Source of the DNA: Nissolia schottii
Taxonomy: Eukaryota; Streptophyta; Magnoliopsida; Fabales; Fabaceae
Direction: 5' to 3'
DNA: 64,000 bases
Assembly: GCA_003254905.1 (NCBI GenBank)
Contig: QANU01008832.1
Coordinates: 146,800-210,799, forward strand
Under the pieces are notes generated by a model, which did not search any database, was not told where the DNA came from, and was given only the letters and a program-made list of their open reading frames with translations. Numbering within the stretch: position 1 is the stretch's first letter; each line of letters begins with the position of its first letter. Shown here piece after piece: positions 13,340 through 24,285 of the stretch. The position numbers were made by a program, and so were the translations under genes.

Positions 13340-14202
13340 TATACATTGACAATTATTTGGCAGTAGTTAATTAATTAGTATTTATAAATTATTATCATCG
13401 GATTAGCAGAGTCCTCTGTTTTTCGGCTGCACAGCCAGGGAAACAGTTGGGACTTGGAACTGCAAGTGTCTTTCTGTTTGATTCGGAAGCAATCAATCAC
13501 AGTCTCAGGAACTTTCTTTCCCATTTACTCCGAGTCAAGGGTTTCCAATCTCTCCCCCCCCCCCAAGTTTCGAACTTTTGTTATGGTTAATATCATTTTA
13601 GATACCCACATCGGATTTCATTCAAATTCCCCATATCATCTGATATTCTGTTTAACAACAACCGAGATTTACCCCCCTGGAGGTACGAATATCTGTACAG
13701 GTATATGCGGCTTCTGCTTCTGCATAGTGTTAAAAGCATTAGCTTTAATTCTTTCCATTGAATTTATTTATTTTTTGAGGTCTTGTGCTTTGGTGAGTGA
13801 AGAATTTGGTTATTCTCTTACAATACCCTTTTATTTGATTTAGAAAAAAAAAAACCCTTATCTATGTTTTATGTTGGGTGAAGCATATTAGTGATAATGC
13901 ATTGCTGGGTTTGTAATTTGTGTGATATGCTTTATTCGTACAATATCGGGTACTTGAGCTCTTAGTTTTCCCAACCTGGGTATTTCTTTTTTATTGTCAA
14001 GTTATTAGATCCCCAGGGATATAATTGATTTCACTGGCCACGAGTATGTTGAGAAATTGATAATATGTATCGGGACAGATTGATCTTATAATATGTATGA
14101 TTATTATCACTTGTATGATGTTATGTTTGTATAATGATATTGGAATCTGGAATCCATAGGGTGTTAAGGTGGCTAATTCTCTTACCTCATGTATGTTTTC
14201 AG
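13340..14202 (+). other. Probable promoter, leader and leader intron of the MRS2 gene
   Basis: The coding ATG at 14222 follows a good splice acceptor (ttttcag, ending 14202), so an upstream non-coding exon is likely. A candidate is the stretch near 13430-13680, which contains a run of C and ends near a gtacg donor-like site. Most of this leader also occurs in copy 1 of the direct repeat (about 8350-8945). No transcript evidence is available, so the exon limits are inferred. Confidence 0.4.
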
Positions 14203-14221
14203 CAACTATCAACCCTTGATA

Positions 14222-17200
14222 ATGTCAGATCTCAAAGAGCGGCTACTCCAACCACAACCTGCATCAGCTTTTAACCTAAGAGAGAATGTTAACCGACCAT
14301 CTGCATCTGGAAGGCAACCTTTTCAAGGAGTGGATGTTCTCGGGCTAAAGAAGCGAGGCCAAGGTCTCCGATCATGGATTCGTGTTGACACATCTGGAAA
14401 CTCGCAGGCCATTGAGGTAGACAAGTTTACTATGATGCGATGCTGTGATCTACCTGCACGCGATCTTCGCCTACTTGATCCTTTGTTTGTTTACCCATCA
14501 ACAATCCTTGGTAGAGAAAAGGCTATTGTTGTAAATCTAGAGCAGATACGGTGTATTATTACAGCAGATGAGGTTCTCCTCTTGAATTCCCTTGATAGTT
14601 ATGTACTGCACTATGTGATGGAGCTACAACGACTGTTGACAACAACTGGCGTAGGTGAGGTTTGGCAGTCAGACAGTTCCGACATGATCCGAAGGAGAGG
14701 AAGTAGGAGTTTTGAAAATGTCTTTAGCAACACTTCCCCTGATTATTTACCTTTTGAGTTCAGGGCTCTTGAAGTTGCTTTGGAAGCAGCATGCACATTT
14801 CTTGACTCTCAAGTTTGTAGAAGTGCAAAATTAAATTAGAGCTAACTTTTGTTCATTTTTGGATTTTTTCTTCTTTTTTCCTTTCTTCAGTAATTTACAT
14901 TGATGAATGGTTGCTATGAACAGTGATCTTGTTTTTCTTTAGAATAGTCTACATAATAGCATTGAATTTCTTCAAATAATAACTTGCATCATGTAGGGAA
15001 GTATTATCATATTAAGTTTAAATGAAGTTGTTGGTAGTTCTATTAATCTGGCCATGTATATTATATGTTGATTTTATGTGCGCCTATTGATTAAGGCCAG
15101 AAAGACCTTTGTGGTAAGAGGATACCAAGTCCTCAGAATCTGCTATTGCAATTTTTTAGAGAGAGCCAATATCTGTACCACTACCACCTCATAGTGGCTT
15201 GATATCACTTTCGTTTTACAGTGGATTAATATCACTTTCGTTTCCAGTTGGCACTAAGAGGTTTATTATTATTGCAAATTCCCCCTCCTCTAGTGCAGTT
15301 CCTTCTTCATGTTAACTTCAGTGTAAGAGCCTGGTTCTTCATCCTTCTGTGGTGCAAACGACAAGCAGATGTCATCTATTTTTTTCCTCATTGGGTAGCT
15401 TAGTATTGTTTCTCACACGTGCTCTAGGATTTATAATGGTTTCTTTGTACGCAGAGGCCACACTTTGTATTCATGTGCTTTACAAGGCTATGGGAGGATC
15501 ACTTGGTTGTGCAGTAATTTCAACAAGTACCATTGCTTCCTTGTTGTTTTAGGATGATTTCAGTTTGATGTGTGATGTAGTTTCCATGGCTTTTTGGGGG
15601 TATACTTGTCTAGGCTTTTCTTACTTGCAACTTACAAGAAGAAAAGGAGAGAAAAAGAAATGAAGAAAAAAGCAAACAAATTTGAATATGCCATCTCCCT
15701 GGCAGTTTCTACTTGTTAGATTAATTGAGGGGAAGAGTGGGACAGAGTAATTGATAAAAATGAGATTTAAATATTAGAGAACCAATCTGGTTTTATGCTA
15801 GGGGGTCTACCATGGAGACTATATACATATTTGGAAGTGGTTGGGAAGTTATTGAAGGCAACAATGAGATTTAGAAGTGGCTTTCATTGATATAAAACTT
15901 AGAAGTTAGAAGCCTACAATAGGTTGACATGACCTATGTTTGTTAATGTACAAAATTCTTGATCCATATGCTTGCATAGAATATTTGTTTCCTTTTTTTT
16001 AATATTCTTGTTCATTTGATTTTGATATATTAGTTAGTAACACTATACGTTATGTTCTGGCCATTTCTAACAGGCAGCAGAGTTAGAAATCGAGGCTTAT
16101 CCATTGTTGGATGAACTAACATCAAAGATCAGTACTCTGAATTTGGAACGTGTTCGTCGGTTGAAAAGCAGACTTGTTGCTCTGACTAGGAGGGTTCAGA
16201 AGGTGATATTCTTTTGTATTATCTTCTTTCTTCACCATTGCAAATGGAAGGTACCATATTTTGGTTCTTACTACTTTTGCCATTGCTTTCTTTGGATGCA
16301 AATATTTAGGTTAGAGATGAAATAGAGCAGCTTATGGATGATGATGGTGATATGGCTGAAATGTATCTTACTGAGAAGAAGAGGCGAATGGAGTTATCAT
16401 TTTGTGGAGATCAGTCTTTGATTGGATATAAATCTATTGATGGTGCATCTATTTCTGCCCCCCCGTCTCTCCTGTTTCATCGCCTCCTGATTCTCGGAAG
16501 CTTGAAAAGAGTTTTAGCATTGCTAGGAGTCGACATGAGAGCACGAGGAGTACTGAAAGTACTACAAAAAGTATAGACGAGCTTGAGATGTTGCTAGAAG
16601 CATATTTTGTTGTCATTGACAGCACTCTAAATAAGTTGACATCAGTAAGCAGTGTTGTCTATGCTAACCCTTTTCTATATATATCTCCATCACAGTTTAT
16701 CAATTATTGTTTCTTGTTTCTTATTTGAGTATATTGGTGACACGGAAGATTTCATTAACATTCAACTGGTGTGCTCTCTTTCTTTTCTTTTATCTCCGTA
16801 GTCACTAAAAGTTTCATGTCAATTTATTTATTTTGTTTTGGTAATGTTGCTCATAACTGATTTGACTTCACGCACATGCATATGTTCACAGATGAACGCG
16901 CATGTTCACATGACTAACACAATATTGGGAGAGAGGGGATTTCAACTTTTGTTGCTTTGAACTGAAATGGAAAACCCACCAATATACACCATGCTTGCAT
17001 TTGTAGATGATTTGGTAGTTTAGGGAACTGATTTAAAACTTAAATCGAGGAACATCTGAGTTGACTGAATGTTTTCTTTAGGATAATGTGCGTAACCAGC
17101 TTATCCAGTTTGAGCTTTTACTCACAACTGCAACATTTGTGGTTGCCATCTTCGGTGTGGTAGCAAGAATATTCGGGATGAATTTTGAGATCCCATTATT

Positions 17201-17315
17201 TGATGTACCCTATGCATTCCATTGGGTCGAGTATGCGGAGTGTTCATATTTTGTGCATTTGTGTGGTTCTTCAAGTACAGAAGACTCACGCCCTGTAGTT
17301 AGCCAAGAAGATTAA
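14222..17315 (+). pseudogene. MRS2: MRS2/CorA-type magnesium transporter, frameshifted
   Basis: Members of this family are membrane Mg2+ channels with two C-terminal transmembrane helices and a GMN signature. The sequence is closest in recall to Arabidopsis MRS2-1/MRS2-10. Exons: 14222-14812 (MSDLKERLL..., GLKKRGQGLRSWIRVD), 16074-16202 (AELEIEAYPLLDELTSK), 16310-16644 (MDDDGDMAEMYLTEKKRR), about 16730-16768 (GDTEDFINIQL) and 17082-17315 (TM1 plus FGMN). Damage: a run of seven C at about 16457 shifts the frame so that the SIARSRH and LEMLLEAYF segments are read only in another frame; the fourth coding exon has lost the start of its usual sequence and a clear acceptor; and bases are missing near 17226, so TM2 is visible only in a different frame. 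A Cys replaces an expected Arg (MMRCCDLP) and an Arg replaces the Gly before IFGMN. It could be a pseudogene or a functional gene spoiled by poor sequence in this region. Confidence 0.75.
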
Positions 17316-17330
17316 ACAAACAATAGCGTC

Positions 17331-18759
17331 CTTGCCATTAATTTTATGCGTTCCGCTGCAATCGTAAAAATCAATGGAAAAAACTGCAATTCTTTCGATT
17401 CAATTTTGTATCAATTTTTAGGCGTATTTTGATTCAGCATTCAACATTGTCTTTCTGTATATTAAGACCAACAAGGTAATGGTCGAATTGACAAAGTTAA
17501 ACTTTCTAGTTATTATATTATCTTTCCAGATATAACTCGTGTATCCTTCAAGCACTTCCCGTTTCATTGTTATCATATCGCCCTCAAGCAATCAACATGA
17601 AACGCAGATGGAAGATTGCGATACTTGTATCTTGTTGCATCCCTCACATTCAACATCTAAAAAGTAGCAGAGCATGACCATATAGTTTTAGTAAGAGATG
17701 TTTTATTTCTATTAATTCTAGTAGTGTGTTAAAGTAGCTTCGGAATACAGTGAAAACAAGAGAGACAGAACAAGGTAAAAATGACGTCTATTCCTCGTCC
17801 CAAAAATATTAATCTATTACTATAAATAAAGCGGATATCATTAAATATATAACCGTTCTTGGTATTTAATTTTTAAATTTTCAAAATTACTTTTTAAAAA
17901 TTAGATTTTATGTGGTAGTGTTTTTTTTTCTTTTGAAACCTATTTTTTAATTTTTTTTCGTGTTGTACGTTTTTATTTTGAAAACTCTTTTTTTTATTTT
18001 TCAATTATTCTAAAAGTGACGGTTTTACTATCTTTTATTTATTTATTTTTAATATAGCTATCCATATTCCATATTTGACCGACACTATAAAGCCGTAAGA
18101 AAAAAAGAGACTCGATGTAACGTTCTAATGACCTTTTATTTATTAATTAGTGCGAGAAAAATTAAAATTAATTATTTTCTTACAATTTAAATTTTGATAT
18201 TAATTTAGTTTAACCACCAAATTTTATTAATTTTTTTCATATCACGATCAGATTAAATTAATGTCAAATTTAAAAGTTAGTACTAAATTGATGTCATTTT
18301 TTTTTCAAGACCAAATTGATATTAAAATGAAAATCGTAGGACTAAATTAATGTAAAAAATAAAAATAAAAATATGACTAAATTAATGTCAAAATAAAACT
18401 ATTAAAATCAAATTAGTTAGTTAGTCTAAATTGGTCATTTCCTACCATTTTATTTAATTTTTTTTTTTGGTAATATGGTTATTTGCTACTTGAATATGCA
18501 TGGACTTTTCTGCCTACGTATTAGGTGAAGTTTAAAAGCAATGAATCAAGAAAATGTCTATACAATAAGAAATGTTTTGTAAACCAAATAAAAACAAAGG
18601 GTGAAAATATATTATTGTAAGAATTAGTTAAATGACAATAAGTTTAGTTTGCCGAAAAAAAAGAGAGCATTATAAATGTGGTTTGATCTGTAATGGCGGG
18701 GAAGCATACAAACGTCGTCACTAACTAAATCAAATCAACCTGAATATCTATCTATCTAT

Positions 18760-18791
<32 letters not shown>

Positions 18792-19056
18792 AAAGTAATT
18801 CTTCCAACATATCCTCTGATCATTGTAGGATCAAGGCCCTTAAAATGAATCATTACAGTAAGCTCATCCTCCCTCATATGTTAATTGATTTGTTGACTTG
18901 ATGATCCTATATATGTGTTTAGAATTGGGAATGGATGGATGGTGAGAACCAAACATATTTCCATGGCAACATCTTATCTCACCTGTCATTGTTTGCTTTG
19001 CAGGCATGGCAGAAAGAATGTTTTAGAAAGTTCCTGGTTCTGTTATTTCTTCAAAA
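17331..19056. other. AT-rich intergenic region before the CNGC gene
   Basis: No gene is visible. The stretch at 18180-18430 has degenerate repeats of actaaattaatgtcaa on both strands, suggesting an old foldback element with no clear ends. A (TC)n microsatellite lies at 18763-18792. The part after about 18840 may hold the leader of the CNGC gene, because a CAG acceptor-like site precedes 19004. Confidence 0.5.
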
Positions 19057-21954
19057 ATGTTTGACTGCGGTTACAAGTCGCAATACATAGGCGGCAAGAA
19101 GGAGAACTTTGCCAGGTATGCAACACAATGCAACACACACACACACTTCTTTCACCGTTCCGTGTACCTTGAATCGTGTGATTGGATTGGATTTGATGAG
19201 GAGGAGGGATTATTGGCCTCAATTTAATTATATATTATCGCAGACTAGCTGCTTGCATGTTAAATTGTTAATTCCATTTTATTTTATCGGGAGATTCATA
19301 GAAATATCTTTTCTTCCATTTTAAGTTGAAACTATATGCATGGCATGATAGATCAAACTATTTGATCTCAGGTTCATCAAAAACGAAATGCTTCAGATCA
19401 TAGATAACAGGATAGGATAGGAGGCTTAATTAGCTAGTGTCTAGCAGGAAGGAACCACCAGTAATATTTTGTATTGTGTACAAGTTTGCAGTGCACTATG
19501 ATCTGAGTTTTCATATCATCATAGTTTAGTTGTTATGTTATGTCTCTAGTCATTGTTTGGCATGCATGTGCAAAAGATAACTCGTAATGTTGACCTGCAA
19601 TGGAGGTTGGACGAACAGGAATCGAACGCGTCAATGTCTTGCAGCAACAGTGGGGTGCAGAAACTGAGATTTAATTTGAAGCGCCTACTCCTTCCTGGAG
19701 GTGGAAGAAATATTAATACATCAAAATCACTTAGGGTAGGAGTCAGAAAGGGTTCGGATGGGCTAAGGGTATTTGGCAAGTCACTCAAAGATGGAGTGAC
19801 CTGGGCAGTCTTCCCAGAAGATCTTAAAGTGTCAAAGAAAAGAATATTTGACCCTCAAGATAAGACCCTTCTGCAGTGGAATAGGATTTTTCAGCTTTTA
19901 TGTATTCTTTCTGTATCTTGTGATCCCCTCTTCTTTTATCTTGCCTATTTCAATCACAAATCATTTTGCCTCGCCATAGATAGCAGGCTAGCACATTATG
20001 CTGTTACGACCAGAACCATATTCGATGCTATTTATCTCCTCCGCATAGCTTTCCAGTTCCGCACTGCTTTCATTGCGCCTTCATCTCGGGTATTCGGAAG
20101 AGGTGAACTTGTCATAGACACTAGAGAGATAGCATGGAGATATTTGCAGCGTTACTTCATTGTCGAGTTCATTTCTGTGCTGCCTCTGCCACAGGTACTG
20201 TTATTAATCATCAATGTACGTAATGTATATGCACGTACACTTGTTCACCTTGTTTGCATGCAGATCATTGTATGGAGATATCTTCACAATCCAGGACGCA
20301 CAAAGGTGTTGGCCACAAAAACGGCACTATTGAGAATCGTGATCCTCCAATATCTTCCAAGATTTGCACGCTTCCTACCTTTATCTTCGGAGGTTAGCAA
20401 GACAGCAGGTGTTTTCACTGAAAATGCAGTGATTGGTGCCGCCTACTACTTGATCTGGTACATGCTCGCTGGCCATGTAAGTAGGAAGATCAAACAAAAT
20501 TCTACTCTGGAGATGTAGCGATGTATGTATGTATGTATCTAATTAATTAAATGACAGATACTGGGGTCTGTGTGGTACTTAGTGGCTATAGAACGGAACG
20601 ACAGCTGCTGGAGGAGTGCTTGTACGGAAGTGAACTCATGTCATACTCATTTCTTGTACTGTGGGAGTTCAAATAAGCGTATTCCAGGCTATGAAGAGTG
20701 GAGAAATATGAGCCAGAAAGTGCTGAACTCACGGTGCTCTGCTGAGACGGACAAGCCGGCATTTGACTACGGGATCTTCACTCAAGCCATACAGTCTAAT
20801 ATTGTTGCATCCGATGATTTCTTTCCTAAACTGTGTTACTGTCTCTGGTGGGGGCTCCAAAACTTGAGGTATGAATATGATGAAATGAAATGAATTGAAT
20901 TGAATGCAATTCCTTTGGTTACCTTACCTTATGTGACTGGATGGATGGTTCCGCATGATGCAGCACACTGGGGCAGGGGCTTCAAACCAGCACCCACCCG
21001 GGAGAAGTCATGTTTTCCATAGTAATAGCGATCTTGGGGCTTGTTCTCTTCGCTCTTCTGATTGGAAAGATGCAGACGCATCTGGCATCAATGTCCGTGC
21101 GTCTAGAGGAAATGAGGATACGGAGACGCGACTCTGAGCAGTGGATGCATCACCGGCTGCTCCCCCCGGACCTGGTTGAAAAGGTGAGGCGATATGATCA
21201 ATACAAATGGTTGAACACGAGGGGAGTAGACGAGGAGAGCCTGGTTCAGAATCTCCCGAAAGATCTGAGGAGGGACATCAAGAGGCACCTATGTCTGAAT
21301 TTGGTGAGAAGGGTTCCCCTGTTTGCCAACATGGATGAGCGCCTGCTGGATGCGATATGCGAGAGGCTGAAGCCAAGCCTGTACACGCAGAGCACACACC
21401 TGGTGAGGGAAGGGGATCCGGTGAACGAGATGCTCTTCATCATACGAGGGCGCCTGGAGAGCGTCACCACAGACGGCGGGAGGAGCGGCTTTTTCAACAG
21501 GGGCCTCCTCAGAGAAGGCGACTTCTGCGGGGAGGAGCTGCTCACGTGGGCGCTGGACCCTAAATCTGCACCCAACTTGCCCTCCTCCACAAGGACGGTC
21601 AAGGCCATAAACGAGGTGGAGACCTTTGCATTGGAAGCAGAGGAGCTCAAGTTCGTTGCTTCCCAGTTCAGGCGGCTTCACAGCAGGCAGGTGCAGCAGA
21701 CCTTCCGTTTCTATTCCCAGCAGTGGAGGACATGGGCTGCCATCTTCATTCAGGCTGCCTGGAGGCGCCATTACAAGAGGATTCTTGCGGAAAAGCAGCA
21801 CCGCCTGATGGTGGAGGAGGAGGCCTCATCTGCACCCATTTATGCATCCCGCTTTGCTGCTTCTAATGCCCTCCATGCTCGGCGCAGGCTCGGCGCTTCA
21901 ACCTCCACCCCCACCGCCCTCGGCCTCCAAAAGCCCCGCGATCCTGATGAGTGA
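19057..21954 (+). CDS. CNGC: Cyclic-nucleotide-gated ion channel, plant group III
   Basis: A plasma-membrane, non-selective cation channel of the plant CNGC family, usually involved in Ca2+ signalling. Exons: 19057-19115, 19606-20194, 20264-20476, 20558-20868 and 20964-21954, giving 720 residues in phase. The start MFDCGYKSQYIGG is typical of legume members. Exon 2 begins after ...tggag (19605), a weak acceptor chosen because it restores R-LDE. S1-S5 lie in exons 2-3 (DPLFFYLAYF, RTAFIAPSSRVFGRGELV). The pore segment is in exon 4 (CYCLWWGLQNLS), and S6 starts at residue 407. The cyclic-nucleotide-binding domain holds the cassette FCGEELLTWALDP (from 578), and an IQ motif follows at about 652 (FIQAAWRRH). 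It is closest by recall to Arabidopsis CNGC5-CNGC9. Length and domains are complete. The last exon is clearly richer in G and C than its surroundings. Confidence 0.9.
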
Positions 21955-22024
21955 ACCTCCCTATATATGGATCACCCCACCCATTATTCAAATCTTATGT
22001 TAGCCACATATAATTTGTATTATC

Positions 22025-22427
22025 TGTTAAGAATAATTTATGTTAATAATTGCAAATGATTTGATTTGATTGATTTGATTTAATTATAATCTTTTAAATT
22101 GATTATAATTTATTTTTGGCCATTGTGTTTTGGCCGTTGAGTCTTCTGCCTATAAATAGGCTCAGCTTCCTTCCTATGTAAAGAAACACATCTCAGATAT
22201 AACAACTCAGATAATACAATTGTTATTTCTTTGTTATCTATCTTTATCATATATTTTCTGGTGTGTCATTTATCTGTTTCTCCACGATGTTTAACATTAT
22301 CCACTCTTGTTGCAATCCCTCATGTCTACTCACTTTGGATTAATGAACACACAAATTTCAATCTCATTATAACAAGTTCTTATAGAGATAGATATATTAC
22401 ATATTTAATCTTCGTACTCCCGTAACA
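22025..22427. mobile_element. Possible solo LTR remnant
   Basis: The segment starts TGTTAAG and ends GTAACA, a TG...CA pair with short inverted ends usual for copia LTRs. It contains a TATA box (tataaatagg at 22151). No matching 5-bp flanks are present, and there is no second copy in the window, so the call rests on structure only. Confidence 0.35.
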
Positions 22428-24059
22428 AAAAATGATTAGTTTAACTAAATCGGTAAAAGCAGCTAATAGTCTAGAAAATGAATACTACTTTAACAATGCC
22501 ACACATTCCACTTGCTTTGCTTGATGTCCTTATTACTAATTAATGAGTTTTCTTAAGTTTGTTCACCCAATTCCAGTTGTCGCACCACCCACCCACCCCA
22601 ACAGCCTATCCTGTCTGTGGATCTAATCTAGGATTTTTATGTATAGCAATCACAAGTGTACACCGAAAAGTATTTACCTAATTATCGGCTAAATATTATA
22701 AATGCGTTAACAAACTTTTCATACATAAATGGACAAACATTATAAAATCAATATGAACCAATATTTTCACATACAAAAACTAGATAAAACCAAATCTGTG
22801 ATATATTACATGTTAAAAAGTAATTGCCGCATTGTTTCTTCTGCTCTTACTCTCACTCTAAAACGCGTGTAATCACGCTCTCTTGTAAATAAACGTTACA
22901 AAATAAATAAATAAGTGTTAAAGAACAAATAAACAAATATTATGCACACAAACTAAATAGTGAAAGTACTCTCTCTCTCCTACTCTTACTCCTTCACTCT
23001 CCCTCTCATAAACAAATATTACATCACAAATAAATAAGAGTTCTGTTACACGTACACTAAAAATCATACATCATACATACACCTCGTACTTATATACATA
23101 AAGTTTGTGTTTTAACTCATGTAATATTTATGTACTTAATTAAGTATAGTTGAGAGTATCATTTGCAAGTTTGTAATGTTTGTGCACTTGTGATAATAAT
23201 GTTTGTGTATTATTAATGGTGTATGTATGAATGTATAAAATTAGGTATACATGTAATATTTTTAAATAAATAAACATTACAACACTCTAAAATAAATGTT
23301 ACAAAGTCATAAATAAACATTACACTACACATGAACAAACATTACATCACACAAAAACGAATAAATAAACAAACATTACAACATTTATAAACAAATATTA
23401 CACCACGCAAAAAATTACAAAATTTATAGAATAATATGAATCAGAGAAGAATATTTTTGTTTATACTTTTCAAAACGTCTCTAGAAGAAACAAAAATGAA
23501 GACAAATATGGCATAAATGAATAAAGAAATGAAAAGAAAAGGAACAAGAAAGAGAAAACGGAGAAGAAGAAAATATTTGAATGAAGAAAAAAAAGTAGCT
23601 ACATGAAAATAATTGAACAAAAATGAAAAGAGTGTGTGGTTGAAGTGAAACAAAAAAAAAAAAAGAGGAGATGAGAATAAGAAGAACTTGAGTGAGGGAG
23701 AGTAGGAGAGAAAAAATTAATATTTAATTTTAATAGACATTTCATGAATATTTTTATAGTGTATATAAAACATTTTTTTATNAATAATGAAATCTCTTAA
23801 CATTTGTCTCAAAAATCAACGTTTTATTATTTTGTCATAGTGTAAAATACTTTACCACAAAATAAGATTTCATCCTAATTAGACGAATATTGACAAGGCA
23901 TCAATAACAACGTTGGGGGGCAGATCAAAATAAGAAAAAGGAAAAAACTTTGGACTTTGCAATTTCCGCATATTGGATTGCCATAATCGCTCCTTTCCTT
24001 TCTTTTGTGTAAACAAACATCTTGTTCGGAGCTGCCCAAGGTCATTTGTTTTTCATTTT

Positions 24060-24096
<37 letters not shown>

Positions 24097-24183
24097 ATGG
24101 CCTTGTTTCTGCCTCTCTCCACCACTGCGTCTACTTCTTCATTCTTCTCTACAATATAATATACACTTATATTGTAATCTCAC

Positions 24184-24219
<36 letters not shown>

Positions 24220-24285
24220 TACTCCTTGTATTGTATTGTATATTGTATATTTTGTACTTTGGTTTTAAGGCGTTGTTTGTTGTAA
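22428..24285. other. AT-rich region upstream of the KAS III gene
   Basis: Apart from the TIR element at 23038-23264, no gene is visible. Words such as aaacattac recur from 22880 to 23440, and a purine-rich block lies at 23500-23720. An isolated N is at 23782; unlike the one at 8946 it has no duplicated flanks. A (CT)n microsatellite at 24065-24093 and adjoining (AT)n and (AC)n runs at 24185-24219 precede the KAS III start and may lie in its leader. Confidence 0.5.
23038..23264. mobile_element. MULE-type TIR element A, non-autonomous, 227 bp
   Basis: The element begins gagttctgttacacgtac and ends with an imperfect inverted copy (gtatacatgtaatattt). It is flanked by aataaataa on both sides (23029-23037 and 23265-23273), a 9-bp target duplication, although the neighbourhood is rich in this word, so the duplication alone is weak. 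It matches element B at 34854-35080 along its whole length and is the same size. It has no coding capacity. Confidence 0.75.

Larger units (their letters stand above)
8947..13939. repeat. Direct repeat, copy 2 (4993 bp)
   Basis: Second copy of the segment described at 3953-8945, offset by 4994-4995 bases. Its right end runs without a break into unique sequence leading to the MRS2 gene, while copy 1's left end runs without a break into the rest of the PMD gene. Neither copy has both flanks. Confidence 0.95.

Noticed and set aside
21246-21801. Minus-strand frames of 134 and 170 codons
   Set aside because: They are antisense shadows of the GC-rich last CNGC exon.
23782-23782. Second N as another contig junction
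   Set aside because: The flanks are not duplicated and read as continuous AT-rich sequence, so it is probably a single uncertain base.
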